This document shows positions 1 through 6,110 of a stretch of 13,519 bases of DNA, piece after piece. The translations under genes were made by a program, and so were the position numbers. The notes beneath the pieces are model-generated. The model was not told where the DNA came from and ran no database searches. It was given only the letters and a program-made list of their open reading frames with translations. Source of the stretch: Chloroflexota bacterium (lineage in GTDB: Bacteria; Chloroflexota; Limnocylindria; Limnocylindrales; CSP1-4); assembly GCA_021812735.1 (NCBI GenBank), contig JAKAMV010000169.1, forward strand, positions 1 to 13,519, in the 5' to 3' direction. How positions within the stretch are numbered: the stretch's first letter is position 1; each line of letters begins with the position of its first letter.

Positions 1-36
1 GGGAAGCGGAACCGGGCGGCGCCGGGCGCGGACCGG

Positions 37-984
37 CTACGCGACGCCGACGGCCCGCAGCACCTCGGCGGCCACGCGCGCCCGCCCCGCGTCGTCGTCC
101 ATCACGGTGTCGGTGACCAGGGCCTGCAGGCCGAGCGCCTCGACGTCCGGGGCGAGCGCCGAATCGAGCCGATCGAGCACGAACACATCCACGAGGTCCG
201 CGTACAGCCGGGCGACGCCCAGTGCGCTGGGCTCGTGCCCGAGGGAGGCGAGCATGCGGTCGGCGGGGCCCTTGAGCGCCCGGCCGCCCACGATGGGGCT
301 GACCGCCGCGGCCCTCGCCCCCCGCGCCCGCGCCGCGGCGAGGCGGTCGAGCATCCCGGGCACGGCGAGGATCGGCCCGATCGAGACGAGCGGGTTCGAC
401 GGGCCGATGACCATGGCGTCGGCGGCCTCGATCGCGGCGGCGACCTCGGGCGTCGGGGCTGCGGCGTCGATCCCGTCGAATCGCAGCGCGAGCACGTCGG
501 GCGCCTGGCGCCGGTGGACGAAGTACTCCTGGAACTCGAGCCAGCCCCCGGGGGTCCGCACGACCGTGGCCACCGGGGCGTCGGCCATGGGCAGGATGCG
601 GGCGGCGATCCCCAGCGACCGCTGGGCGGCCAGGCACGCCTCGGTGGGCCTCGCGCCCCCGCGCACGGCGGCCGTCCGCGCGATGTGCAGCGCGAGGTCC
701 CGGTCGCCGAGGGCGAACCAGGTGGGCTCCCCGTAGACGCCAAGCTGGTCCATCACGGCGTGCGTGTCGCCCTCGATCCCCCAGCCGAGCCCGGCCTGCT
801 CGATCCCGGCGAGGTTGTAGAGCACCGTGTCGTGGTCGGGCATCACGAGCAGACCGTGGCGGACGCAGTCGTCGGCCGTGTTCACCACGACCGACAGGCG
901 GCTGCCCAGGAGCGCCTGGAGCCCGTCGGCGAGCTTCGCCCCGCCCACGCCCCCGGCGAGGACCACGACCGAGAGGCACGCCAC
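37..984 (-). CDS. cofD: 2-phospho-L-lactate transferase (CofD/FbiA), coenzyme F420 biosynthesis
   Basis: CofD joins the phospholactyl-type (or phosphoenolpyruvyl) moiety carried on GDP to the deazaflavin Fo, giving (dehydro-)F420-0 in the cytoplasm. The 315-residue length fits the family (about 310-330). Seen in the sequence: the N-terminal Rossmann-like glycine motif GGVGGAKLADGL (11-22), NTADDC (35-40), PDHD (49-52), GEPTWFALGDRD (85-96), GPSNPLVSIGPIL (194-206) and SPIVGGRALKG (229-239), all typical CofD blocks. The start is GTG at 984, one base after the TGA of the upstream PPOX gene; a GAGG about 8 bases upstream lies inside the PPOX 3' end, which suggests translational coupling. The stop is TAG at 37-39. 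The family assignment is firm. Whether the donor is the lactate or the PEP form cannot be read from the sequence. CofC, CofE and Fo synthase are not in the window. Confidence 0.95.
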   Translation of the reverse strand: MACLSVVVLAGGVGGAKLADGLQALLGSRLSVVVNTADDCVRHGLLVMPDHDTVLYNLAGIEQAGLGWGIEGDTHAVMDQLGVYGEPTWFALGDRDLALHIARTAAVRGGARPTEACLAAQRSLGIAARILPMADAPVATVVRTPGGWLEFQEYFVHRRQAPDVLALRFDGIDAAAPTPEVAAAIEAADAMVIGPSNPLVSIGPILAVPGMLDRLAAARARGARAAAVSPIVGGRALKGPADRMLASLGHEPSALGVARLYADLVDVFVLDRLDSALAPDVEALGLQALVTDTVMDDDAGRARVAAEVLRAVGVA

Positions 985-985
985 C

Positions 986-1414
986 TCAGTCCTCGAGGTG
1001 GTCGTGGACGGCCGTGACCCGGATCAGGAACGTCACCCGCGGCTGGCCGCGGAACGTGGCCTCGGTCTCCGGGTCGACGGTGCCGTCGGCGCTGTACCGC
1101 CGGGCGAGCATGACGATGTCGTCGCGGGCGCGCTCGACGTCATCGACCACCTCGTCCACGATGCCGGTCAGGCCGAGCCAGCGGAGCGGGTTCGCGACGT
1201 CGGTGACCGCGATGGCGACCCGCGCGTCGCGGAGCAGGTTCCTGGGCCAGCGGCGCGGAAAGCGACTGTTGAGGAGCACGCGGCCGTCGGCCTCGAGCCG
1301 GTACCAGACCACCGCCTGGCGGGGCGCTCCGTCATCGTCGATCGTGGCGACCGTGGCGTAGTGGCGGCCGCTGAGGAACTCGGTGTGGTCGGGGGTCGGC
1401 GCGTGGGTCTCCAT
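986..1414 (-). CDS. PPOX-class putative F420-dependent oxidoreductase (FDOR-type split-barrel)
   Basis: A 142-residue protein of the pyridoxamine-5'-phosphate-oxidase-like split beta-barrel superfamily. Seen: the N-terminal strand pair HYATVATIDDDGAPRQAVVWY (broken as residues 18-28 and 29-38), the basic stretch RFPRRWPRNLLRDARVAIAV (51-70) where the family binds the cofactor phosphate, and a closing strand PRVTFLIRVTAVHDH. Length and layout match the small F420-dependent PPOX enzymes (TIGR03618-like). The F420 preference is inferred mainly from its position directly upstream of cofD; FMN or heme binding is the alternative. The substrate is unknown. The ATG at 1412-1414 has no Shine-Dalgarno, but a TACCAT -10-like hexamer ends 6 bases before it, so a leaderless mRNA is likely. 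It is the first gene of a two-gene operon with cofD. Confidence 0.85.
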   Translation of the reverse strand: METHAPTPDHTEFLSGRHYATVATIDDDGAPRQAVVWYRLEADGRVLLNSRFPRRWPRNLLRDARVAIAVTDVANPLRWLGLTGIVDEVVDDVERARDDIVMLARRYSADGTVDPETEATFRGQPRVTFLIRVTAVHDHLED

Positions 1415-1900
1415 GGCCCGATGGTAGCCCGGGTGCGCGAAGGCGGGCCCCGCAGCGGCGCGGCGGCTACCGGCTCAGGACGCCGCGGAGGACGGCGTGC
1501 CCGTCGCGGCCGGTGCGGTCTGGCCCGGGCACCCGTTCCAGGACTGGCGCAGCCGCCACCCCCGCTACCGCTGCCGCCCCAGCCGCCGATTGCGGTAGCC
1601 ACGCCCAGCGCGAGCCCGACCGCGAGGATGGCAGCGCCGACGGCGCCCAGCGCTCGCGGCTCGGCGGGGGGACCGGCGGCGGGCGTCGGCCCGGCCGTGG
1701 GCACCGCGGTCCAATGGCCCGTCGTGGGGGCGCTTCGGCCCGGTTCGACGGCACCCCCGTGGGGAATGCCCGCCCCTGGAGGAGGAGCTGGGGCGTGCGA
1801 TGCCGGGCTGGGCGGAGAGCGGCTTGATTGGCGGGGTCGGGCTTCGCCCGCTGCTCGACGACACTCGGCGCGGGCGCGCCATCTCTGGCACGATCGGGCC
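1415..1900. other. intergenic region with a possible eroded membrane-protein fragment
   Basis: This stretch of 486 bases separates the divergently placed PPOX (minus) and IMPase (plus) genes and has no convincing gene. On the minus strand, one frame from a possible GTG at 1704 encodes a Pro/Ala-rich stretch and then a good hydrophobic segment (ALGAVGAAILAVGLALGVAT, about positions 1600-1662), followed by Gly/Ser-rich sequence. That layout resembles the N-terminal anchor of many high-GC envelope proteins. Downstream the frame turns into Arg/Pro-rich shadow sequence and runs into the PPOX gene; a neighbouring frame ends at 1467. I see no Shine-Dalgarno and no conserved domain. It may be a decayed remnant or chance. 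A small stem (CGGGC, TTC loop, GCCCG) sits at 1838-1850. Confidence 0.3.
1421..1426 (-). promoter_or_regulatory. putative -10 hexamer of a leaderless promoter (PPOX-cofD operon)
   Basis: On the minus strand the bases read TACCAT-CGGGCC-ATG, so the hexamer ends exactly 6 bases before the start codon. No clear -35 box is visible. The same geometry precedes the nicotinamidase and MarR genes, which supports it being real rather than chance. Confidence 0.45.
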
Positions 1901-2791
1901 ATGCCCATTGCCCTGCCGTCGTCCAGTCCCGCCGAGGACCGCTTCGCCGCCGACGCCGCCTTCGCGCGCGAGGTCGCGGAGCGGGCAGGCGCCATCCTTC
2001 GCGATCGGTACGAGCGCGTCGGGGCGATCACCTACAAGTCGCCCAAGGACGTCGTCACCGAGGTCGACCACCTGTCAGAGGCCCTGATCCTGGACGCCAT
2101 CCGCGAGCGCTTCCCGGGCGACGGCATCCTGGCCGAGGAGTCGGGCGAGCATCGCGGTCGCGGGCACGGCGGGCGCGGTGCCGGGCAGGCGGACGAGGGG
2201 CGCGCCGACACGGTCGCGCGAAGCCTGTCGGCAGGGCGGACCTGGATCATCGACCCGCTCGACGGGACAGTGAACTACGCCAACGGCCTGCCGCTGTTCT
2301 GCGTGTCGGTGGCGCTGACGGTGGACGGGCGCCCTGGCGTCGGCGTGGTGGTCGACCCGCTGCGCGGCGAGACGTTCTGGGCGACGGCCGACGGCCCCGC
2401 CATGCTTGGGGACCGCATCCTGCACGTCTCGGACAAAGAGCGCGCGGGCGATCTCGTCATCCAGCTGGCGCTGGCGGGGCGGGCGGTCACCTCGCGGATC
2501 CGGGCGGTGCGCAAGGCCGTGCGGGTCTCGCGCAACATCGGCTCGTCGGCGCTCGCGTTCACGTACGTCGCCGCCGGCCGCTTCGACGCGGCGATCCAGT
2601 CGGCGGGGATGTCCGCCTGGGACATCGCGGCCGCCGGGCTCATCGCCGAGCGTGCCGGCGCCACCGTCACCGACGCCGAGGGCGGCGCCTGGTTCGACGT
2701 CACCCGGGCCACGCAGACGTTCGGCTGCGTCGCCGCCCCGCCCGCGCACCACGCCGAGCTGCTCCGGCTCTCGCGGTCCCCGCGGGCCTGA
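1901..2791 (+). CDS. inositol-monophosphatase-family sugar/inositol phosphatase
   Basis: A 296-residue Mg2+-dependent phosphatase of the IMPase/SuhB/HisN group, cytoplasmic; the exact substrate (inositol-1-phosphate, histidinol phosphate, PAP or fructose bisphosphate) cannot be told. Seen: ILAEESGE with metal-ligand Glu 79/80, WIIDPLDGTVNY with Asp118 and Asp121, and SAWDIAAAGLIAERAGATVTD with Asp241, the standard three metal-site motifs. The ATG at 1901 is chosen because homology begins soon after it; the frame stays open far upstream but only as shadow of the opposite strand. No Shine-Dalgarno is visible; CACGAT ends 6 bases before the ATG, a weak leaderless-type -10. Oddity: between EES and DPLDGT there are about 38 residues instead of the roughly 17 seen in SuhB, the extra being Gly/Arg-rich (about 84-112). 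It converges on the exonuclease operon. Confidence 0.9.
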   Translation: MPIALPSSSPAEDRFAADAAFAREVAERAGAILRDRYERVGAITYKSPKDVVTEVDHLSEALILDAIRERFPGDGILAEESGEHRGRGHGGRGAGQADEGRADTVARSLSAGRTWIIDPLDGTVNYANGLPLFCVSVALTVDGRPGVGVVVDPLRGETFWATADGPAMLGDRILHVSDKERAGDLVIQLALAGRAVTSRIRAVRKAVRVSRNIGSSALAFTYVAAGRFDAAIQSAGMSAWDIAAAGLIAERAGATVTDAEGGAWFDVTRATQTFGCVAAPPAHHAELLRLSRSPRA

Positions 2792-2845
2792 ACGCCGGGC
2801 CGCGTCCGCGGGCGCATCGGCTCGACTTGCGGCCGCATCCAAGCA

Positions 2846-2861
2846 GGCGCGGCACCGCGCC
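2846..2861. terminator. possible bidirectional terminator hairpin between convergent genes
   Basis: A 6-bp perfect GC stem (GGCGCG / CGCGCC) with a 4-base loop lies in the 84-base gap between the IMPase stop (2791) and the exonuclease stop (2876), where a shared terminator is expected. There is no T tract on either side, so the call is tentative. Confidence 0.3.
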
Positions 2862-2875
2862 GAGAGGATCTCGTG

Positions 2876-3763
2876 CTAGCGCCAGCGAGGCGGCCGCTCG
2901 ACCAGCCGGGGCAGCCCCCACTCGGCGCAGAACGCGGCCCACCGCTCGCGGTCGGCGCCCGGCCAGCGGAGCTCCTCGGCGTCGCCCTGGGGGATCGGCA
3001 CGCCGTCAGCTGTCGTGCGCAGCGTGGCCAGGTCCCGGAACAGGAGCGCATCGTCGAAGCGCTCGCGGAGCGTCACAGCCAGCGCGGCCGCCCCGCGGAC
3101 CGCCACGCCCCACTCGGCGGCCTCGGCGGGGATGGCCTCCAGACGGCCGTACCGCGCCACGACGGCCGCCGCCGACTTGTCGCCCCAGCCCGGCAGCCCG
3201 GGGAACCCGTCGGCGGCATCCCCGACCAGGGCCAGCCGGTCAGCCACCCCTTCGGGCGGCACGCCCCACTTCTCCCAGACGCCGGCGTCGTCGTACACGA
3301 TGTCCCTCCGCCGGTCCCAGAGGACGACGCGGTCACCGCGAACACACTGGGCCAGGTCCTTGTCGGGCGTGCAGATGAGGATCCGCTCCACGCGGGGATC
3401 GGCCGCGAACCGGTCGGCTGCGGCCGCGATCGCGTCGTCCGCCTCGAATTCCACCATCGGCCAGAGCACCAGGCCGAGCGCTTCGATGGCAGCCTCCGCG
3501 ACGGGGAACTGCGCCAGCAGCTCGGGCGCGACGCCGGCGTCCGTCTTGTAGCCCGCATAGCGGTCGTTGCGGAACGAGCGGATCACGCGGTCCGTGGCGC
3601 AGCCGACATGTGTGGCGCCCTGGTCGCGGAGCAGGTGGCACAACTGCTCCACCAGCCCGGACACGCCCGACAGGACCATCCCGCCGCGGCCGCGGACCGG
3701 CGGCCGCGGCGAGAACTGGGCGCGGAACAGCTCGTAGGTGGCGTCGACGAGATGGAGCTGCAC
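2876..3763 (-). CDS. stand-alone 5'-3' exonuclease (PIN/H3TH flap-nuclease family)
   Basis: This 295-residue protein matches the 5'-3' exonuclease domain found at the N-terminus of DNA polymerase I, here without polymerase. Family members remove RNA primers and 5' flaps in repair and replication. Seen: Asp7 in LVDATYELFRA, the arch-region FRNDRYAGYK (64-73), EFEADDAIAAAA with acidic cluster 107-110, TPDKDLAQCV (132-141), and the helix-three-turn-helix GDAADGFPGLPGWGDKSA (181-198) carrying Asp182 and Asp185. All expected acidic metal ligands appear present. The start is GTG at 3763, 36 bases after the SRPBCC stop; it is the last gene of a three-gene operon with nicotinamidase and SRPBCC. The stop is TAG at 2876-2878. 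It may be a housekeeping ExoIX/FEN-like enzyme. Confidence 0.9.
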   Translation of the reverse strand: MQLHLVDATYELFRAQFSPRPPVRGRGGMVLSGVSGLVEQLCHLLRDQGATHVGCATDRVIRSFRNDRYAGYKTDAGVAPELLAQFPVAEAAIEALGLVLWPMVEFEADDAIAAAADRFAADPRVERILICTPDKDLAQCVRGDRVVLWDRRRDIVYDDAGVWEKWGVPPEGVADRLALVGDAADGFPGLPGWGDKSAAAVVARYGRLEAIPAEAAEWGVAVRGAAALAVTLRERFDDALLFRDLATLRTTADGVPIPQGDAEELRWPGADRERWAAFCAEWGLPRLVERPPRWR

Positions 3764-3799
3764 GCGACCGGTGCCCGGGTTCCTGCGCAGCCCCGGCCG

Positions 3800-4339
3800 T
3801 CAGCCGACTGCGCCGTCCTCGACCAGCCGCCTGAGCCGCTCGAGGTCCGCCTGGAAGATGGCCCGCAGGAAGGGCGCCTGGATCAGGGCGCCGAGCTGGG
3901 GGAGGGCCGGCGGGACGAGCGACTCGTCCCAGTGCAGAATCGTGGTGCTGCCGTCGGCGCCCGGCGCGAGCGAGATGACGCCGCCGCCCTTGAACAGACC
4001 GAGATGGCGGATCGCGTACCGCCGGGGCGGGTCGAGCGCCACGATCTCCACCAGGTCGGTGACCGACACGCCGAGGATGCGCACGGTCGCCACGCCGCGC
4101 TGCCCGACGTGGGCGCGTCCGGGCGGGTCCAGGACCAGCTCTCGCATCTCGGCCATCCACTCCACCTGGAACGGTGTGTCGGCGACGGCAGCCCACACGA
4201 CGTCGATGGGCGCGTCGATCACCGCCAGCATCCGCATGGGGTCGGGGGGCCGGCCGCCGCGAGCGCGGGCGACGAGCCACTCCGCCGCGAGGGCTGCCAG
4301 GATGGCGGCCAGGCCGAGGGCGGCGACGCGCCGAAGCAT
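3800..4339 (-). CDS. membrane-anchored SRPBCC (START/polyketide cyclase-like) protein
   Basis: A 179-residue protein. Residues 5-24 form an N-terminal hydrophobic segment (VAALGLAAILAALAAEWLVA), followed by RARGGR, predicting one membrane anchor or an uncleaved signal. The remainder resembles the SRPBCC ligand-binding fold: IDAPIDVVWAAVADT (41-55), the classic strand-helix opening, then FQVEWMAEMRELVLDPPG, and a C-terminal helix FLRAIFQADLERLRRLVED (157-175). Function and ligand are unknown; the family includes lipid carriers, cyclases and CoxG-like proteins. The ATG at 4337-4339 follows the nicotinamidase stop by 14 bases, so co-transcription is likely. No good Shine-Dalgarno is visible. The frame is open further upstream but overlaps the nicotinamidase and lacks family sequence. 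Confidence 0.8.
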   Translation of the reverse strand: MLRRVAALGLAAILAALAAEWLVARARGGRPPDPMRMLAVIDAPIDVVWAAVADTPFQVEWMAEMRELVLDPPGRAHVGQRGVATVRILGVSVTDLVEIVALDPPRRYAIRHLGLFKGGGVISLAPGADGSTTILHWDESLVPPALPQLGALIQAPFLRAIFQADLERLRRLVEDGAVG

Positions 4340-4353
4340 TGGCGGGGTCGTCG

Positions 4354-4959
4354 TCAGCGCGCCTGGCTGTTCGCCAGGACTACCCCGGCGGCATTGAGCT
4401 CGTCGAGCGCGCGGTCCCCGTCGCCGGAGTCCACGTTCACCGCCGCCACGCCGTCCGTCAGGACCGTCGTGCGGTGGCCCAGGCGGACCGCGTCGAGCGC
4501 CGTGAACCGCACGCAGTAGTCGGTGGCCAGGCCGACGACGACCACCGTGTGGACGCCGGCCTCGTGCAGCAGCGCCTCGAGCGGCGTCGGGACGGTCTCG
4601 CCGGTGTCCGCGTCGCGCATCGTGAACGCGGAGTACCCGTCCTCGCCGTTGGTGCCCTTGCGGATGAGTGGCGAGCCGGGCGGGCAGTCCAGCGACGGGT
4701 ACAGCTCGGCACCCCAGGTGTCGGCGACGCAGTGCACCGGCCACGCCCCGCCGTCCCTCGCGAAGTGCGGCGTGTGACTCGGGTGCCAGTCCTGCGAGAA
4801 GACGACCAGCGCGCGGTTCGCCCGCGCGAGGGCGATCTGGCTGTTGACGACCGGCACGATGTCCCGGGCGCCCGCGACGTGGAGCGAGCCGCGCGGATCG
4901 GCGAAGTCGTTCTGCATGTCCACGACGACGAGGGCCACACCCGGGCCGTAGCGCATCAT
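4354..4959 (-). CDS. pncA: nicotinamidase / cysteine hydrolase (PncA family)
   Basis: A 201-residue isochorismatase-fold amidase, predicted to convert nicotinamide to nicotinate and ammonia in NAD salvage. Seen: catalytic triad Asp14 (VVDMQNDF), Lys101 (IRKGTNG) and Cys149 (GLATDYCV); metal-site residues Asp57 and His59 (SQDWHPSHTPHF), His65 and His76 (WPVHC). The combination of triad and metal site is specific for nicotinamidase rather than other isochorismatase-like enzymes. It starts with two consecutive ATGs (4959 and 4956). There is no Shine-Dalgarno; TACGGT ends exactly 6 bases before the first ATG, which favours the 4959 start and a leaderless transcript. It is the first gene of the operon with SRPBCC and exonuclease. 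No other NAD gene is in the window. Confidence 0.93.
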   Translation of the reverse strand: MMRYGPGVALVVVDMQNDFADPRGSLHVAGARDIVPVVNSQIALARANRALVVFSQDWHPSHTPHFARDGGAWPVHCVADTWGAELYPSLDCPPGSPLIRKGTNGEDGYSAFTMRDADTGETVPTPLEALLHEAGVHTVVVVGLATDYCVRFTALDAVRLGHRTTVLTDGVAAVNVDSGDGDRALDELNAAGVVLANSQAR

Positions 4960-4965
4960 GGCGTT

Positions 4966-4971
4966 ACCGTA
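4966..4971 (-). promoter_or_regulatory. putative -10 hexamer of a leaderless promoter (nicotinamidase operon)
   Basis: The minus strand reads TACGGT-AACGCC-ATG. The TAnnnT hexamer with a 6-base gap to ATG matches the arrangement at the PPOX and MarR genes. No -35 box is recognisable. Confidence 0.45.
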
Positions 4972-5022
4972 CCGCGAGCTGCGGCAGGGTGTCGCGCCCT
5001 GCGCGCGCGGCGCATCGCCAGG

Positions 5023-5100
5023 GGGCCGCGCGATGTCATGCGCCGCCCGGGCCGCGCGATGTCATGCGCCGCCCGGGCCGTGCGATGTCATGCGCCGCCC
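5023..5100. repeat. three tandem copies of a 26-bp hairpin-forming repeat
   Basis: Copies lie at 5023-5048, 5049-5074 and 5075-5100, followed by a partial GGGCCGCC. Copies 1 and 2 are identical and copy 3 has one change (C to T at 5081). Each unit begins GGGCCGCGC and ends GCGCCGCCC, arms that pair over 9 positions with one mismatch around the 8-base loop GATGTCAT. The TGA of the response regulator (5090-5088) lies inside copy 3, so the array starts in the gene's last codons and continues downstream. Lying between the regulator's 3' end and the nicotinamidase promoter, it could act as a stacked terminator or mRNA 3'-end protector. That role is inference. Confidence 0.85.
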
Positions 5101-5813
5101 GGGCCGCCGATCGGCTCCGGGCTCGGCTCGACGTCGAGCAGGTACCCGATGCCCTGGAAGGTGCGAATCCGGCCGGCCTCGCCCGGCTTGGCGCCCAGCT
5201 TGCGGCGGACGCGCGACACCCACACGCGCAGGTACTGGAGGTCGTCGCGGTACTCCGGGCCCCAGACCTTGGTCAGCAGCTCGGTGTGCAGGACCACCTT
5301 GCCCGCATTGGTGGCCAGATGCTGCAGGAGCAGCCATTCGGTCCGGGACAGCGCAACCAAGGCGCTGCCGCGGGTCACGGTCCGCCGCTCGAGGTCGATC
5401 TCCACATCGTCGAAACGGATCACGCCGGCCCCGGGCTGGAGCCCGTTCGCCCGCCGGACGACGGCCCGGACCCGTGCCGCGAGCTCATCGGGGTGGAAGG
5501 GCTTCGCGATGTAGTCGTCGGCTCCGAGGTCCAGTCCCTTGGCCTTGTCGGTCGCCGAGCCCTTCGCCGTCAGCAAGATCACCGGGACCGGGCGGCGCTC
5601 GCGCAGGCGGCGCATGACCTCGATGCCGTCGAGATCGGGCATCACGATATCGAGGAGCACGATGTCGGGGCGGATCTCCTCCGCCTTGGCGAGGGCCTCC
5701 TCGCCGCCCGCCGCGGTGATGACGCGGAACCCCTCGCCGGTCAGGGCGATCGAGACGAGCTTGGTGATGCGGGGCTCGTCGTCCGCGACGAGCACGAGCG
5801 GCAGGGTGCTGAT
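5088..5813 (-). CDS. OmpR/KdpE-family response regulator, orphan, apparent ATC start
   Basis: Two-component DNA-binding regulator of 241 residues if started at 5813. Receiver domain (about 6-122): acidic pair Asp11/12 (VADDEPR), phospho-acceptor Asp55 (IVLLDIVMPDLDG), Thr82 (LLTAKG) and Lys104 (IAKPF). C-terminal winged helix (about 140-230): SRTEWLLLQHLATN, YLRVWVSRVRRKLG and RTFQGIGYLLD, closest in feel to KdpE. The first conventional start is GTG at 5795, but it leaves only MLVADDE, trimming beta strand 1, and lies 24 bases from the Shine-Dalgarno. In frame upstream, ATC at 5813 gives ISTLPLVLVADDE, a normal-looking N-terminus, 6 bases after GAGG of a GAGGTGA Shine-Dalgarno; an in-frame TGA lies just above (5819-5817). 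The choices are a true ATC start, an ATG-to-ATC mutation, or GTG 5795. No histidine kinase is adjacent. The last codons lie in a 26-bp repeat. Confidence 0.92.
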   Translation of the reverse strand: MSTLPLVLVADDEPRITKLVSIALTGEGFRVITAAGGEEALAKAEEIRPDIVLLDIVMPDLDGIEVMRRLRERRPVPVILLTAKGSATDKAKGLDLGADDYIAKPFHPDELAARVRAVVRRANGLQPGAGVIRFDDVEIDLERRTVTRGSALVALSRTEWLLLQHLATNAGKVVLHTELLTKVWGPEYRDDLQYLRVWVSRVRRKLGAKPGEAGRIRTFQGIGYLLDVEPSPEPIGGPGGA

Positions 5814-5816
5814 GCT

Positions 5817-5823
5817 TCACCTC
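5817..5823 (-). promoter_or_regulatory. strong Shine-Dalgarno that argues for the ATC start
   Basis: The minus strand reads GAGGTGA-AGC-ATC. GAGGTGA is fully complementary to the 16S rRNA 3' tail (UCACCUC), and GAGG is 6 bases from ATC at 5813, the usual spacing. The alternatives CTG (5804) and GTG (5795) are 15 and 24 bases away. Confidence 0.6.
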
Positions 5824-5825
5824 GG

Positions 5826-5845
5826 CGGGGAGTTCGCGATCCCCG
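5826..5845. promoter_or_regulatory. inverted repeat just upstream of the response regulator Shine-Dalgarno
   Basis: CGGGGA and TCCCCG form 6-base arms around an 8-base spacer (GTTCGCGA). It could be an operator for autoregulation or a 5'-UTR hairpin. No -10 or -35 for the regulator is convincing. Confidence 0.3.
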
Positions 5846-5940
5846 CGCAATGATGCCGGGGTTCGGGACCGCGTGCAGGCGGCGCGACGGCGAGCCGGTG
5901 ACGGGCCCTGCTCGGCGAGGATCCGACGCACGCGGCGCGG

Positions 5941-6075
5941 CGGCGGCGATCCGCCGGGCGGCCCCCGGCCCCCCGAGCCCGCGACGCGGCGGCGGCGATC
6001 CGCCGCGCGCACCCGGCCCCCCCGAGCCCGCGTCTCGGCGGCGCGTCTCGGCGGCGGCGATCCGCCGCGCGCATT
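5941..6075. repeat. 49-bp GC-rich repeat with hairpin core, three copies
   Basis: Copies begin at 5941, 5990 and 6052 (the third is partial). Each starts with CGGCGG-CGAT-CCGCCG, a perfect 6-bp stem with a 4-base loop, followed in copies 1 and 2 by a CCCGGCCCCC-CGAGCCCGCG tail. The 62-base step between copies 2 and 3 equals 49 plus a 13-bp tandem duplication (CGTCTCGGCGGCG at 6031-6043 and 6044-6056). A degenerate fourth core may lie at 5913-5928. Confidence 0.8.
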
Positions 6076-6110
6076 GCACTCGGTTGGGTTGGTCGGATTG
6101 ATGCGGGCCG

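Noticed and set aside
827..1900. Upstream in-frame extension of the IMPase frame
   Set aside because: It is antisense to cofD and PPOX and has no family similarity; IMPase homology starts after ATG 1901.
2873..4519. 548-codon plus-strand frame across the exonuclease, SRPBCC and nicotinamidase genes
   Set aside because: It crosses three well-supported minus-strand genes, is low-complexity and shows no family motif.
5023..5100. CRISPR-like array
   Set aside because: The 26-bp units are directly adjacent without unique spacers, and there are no cas genes.
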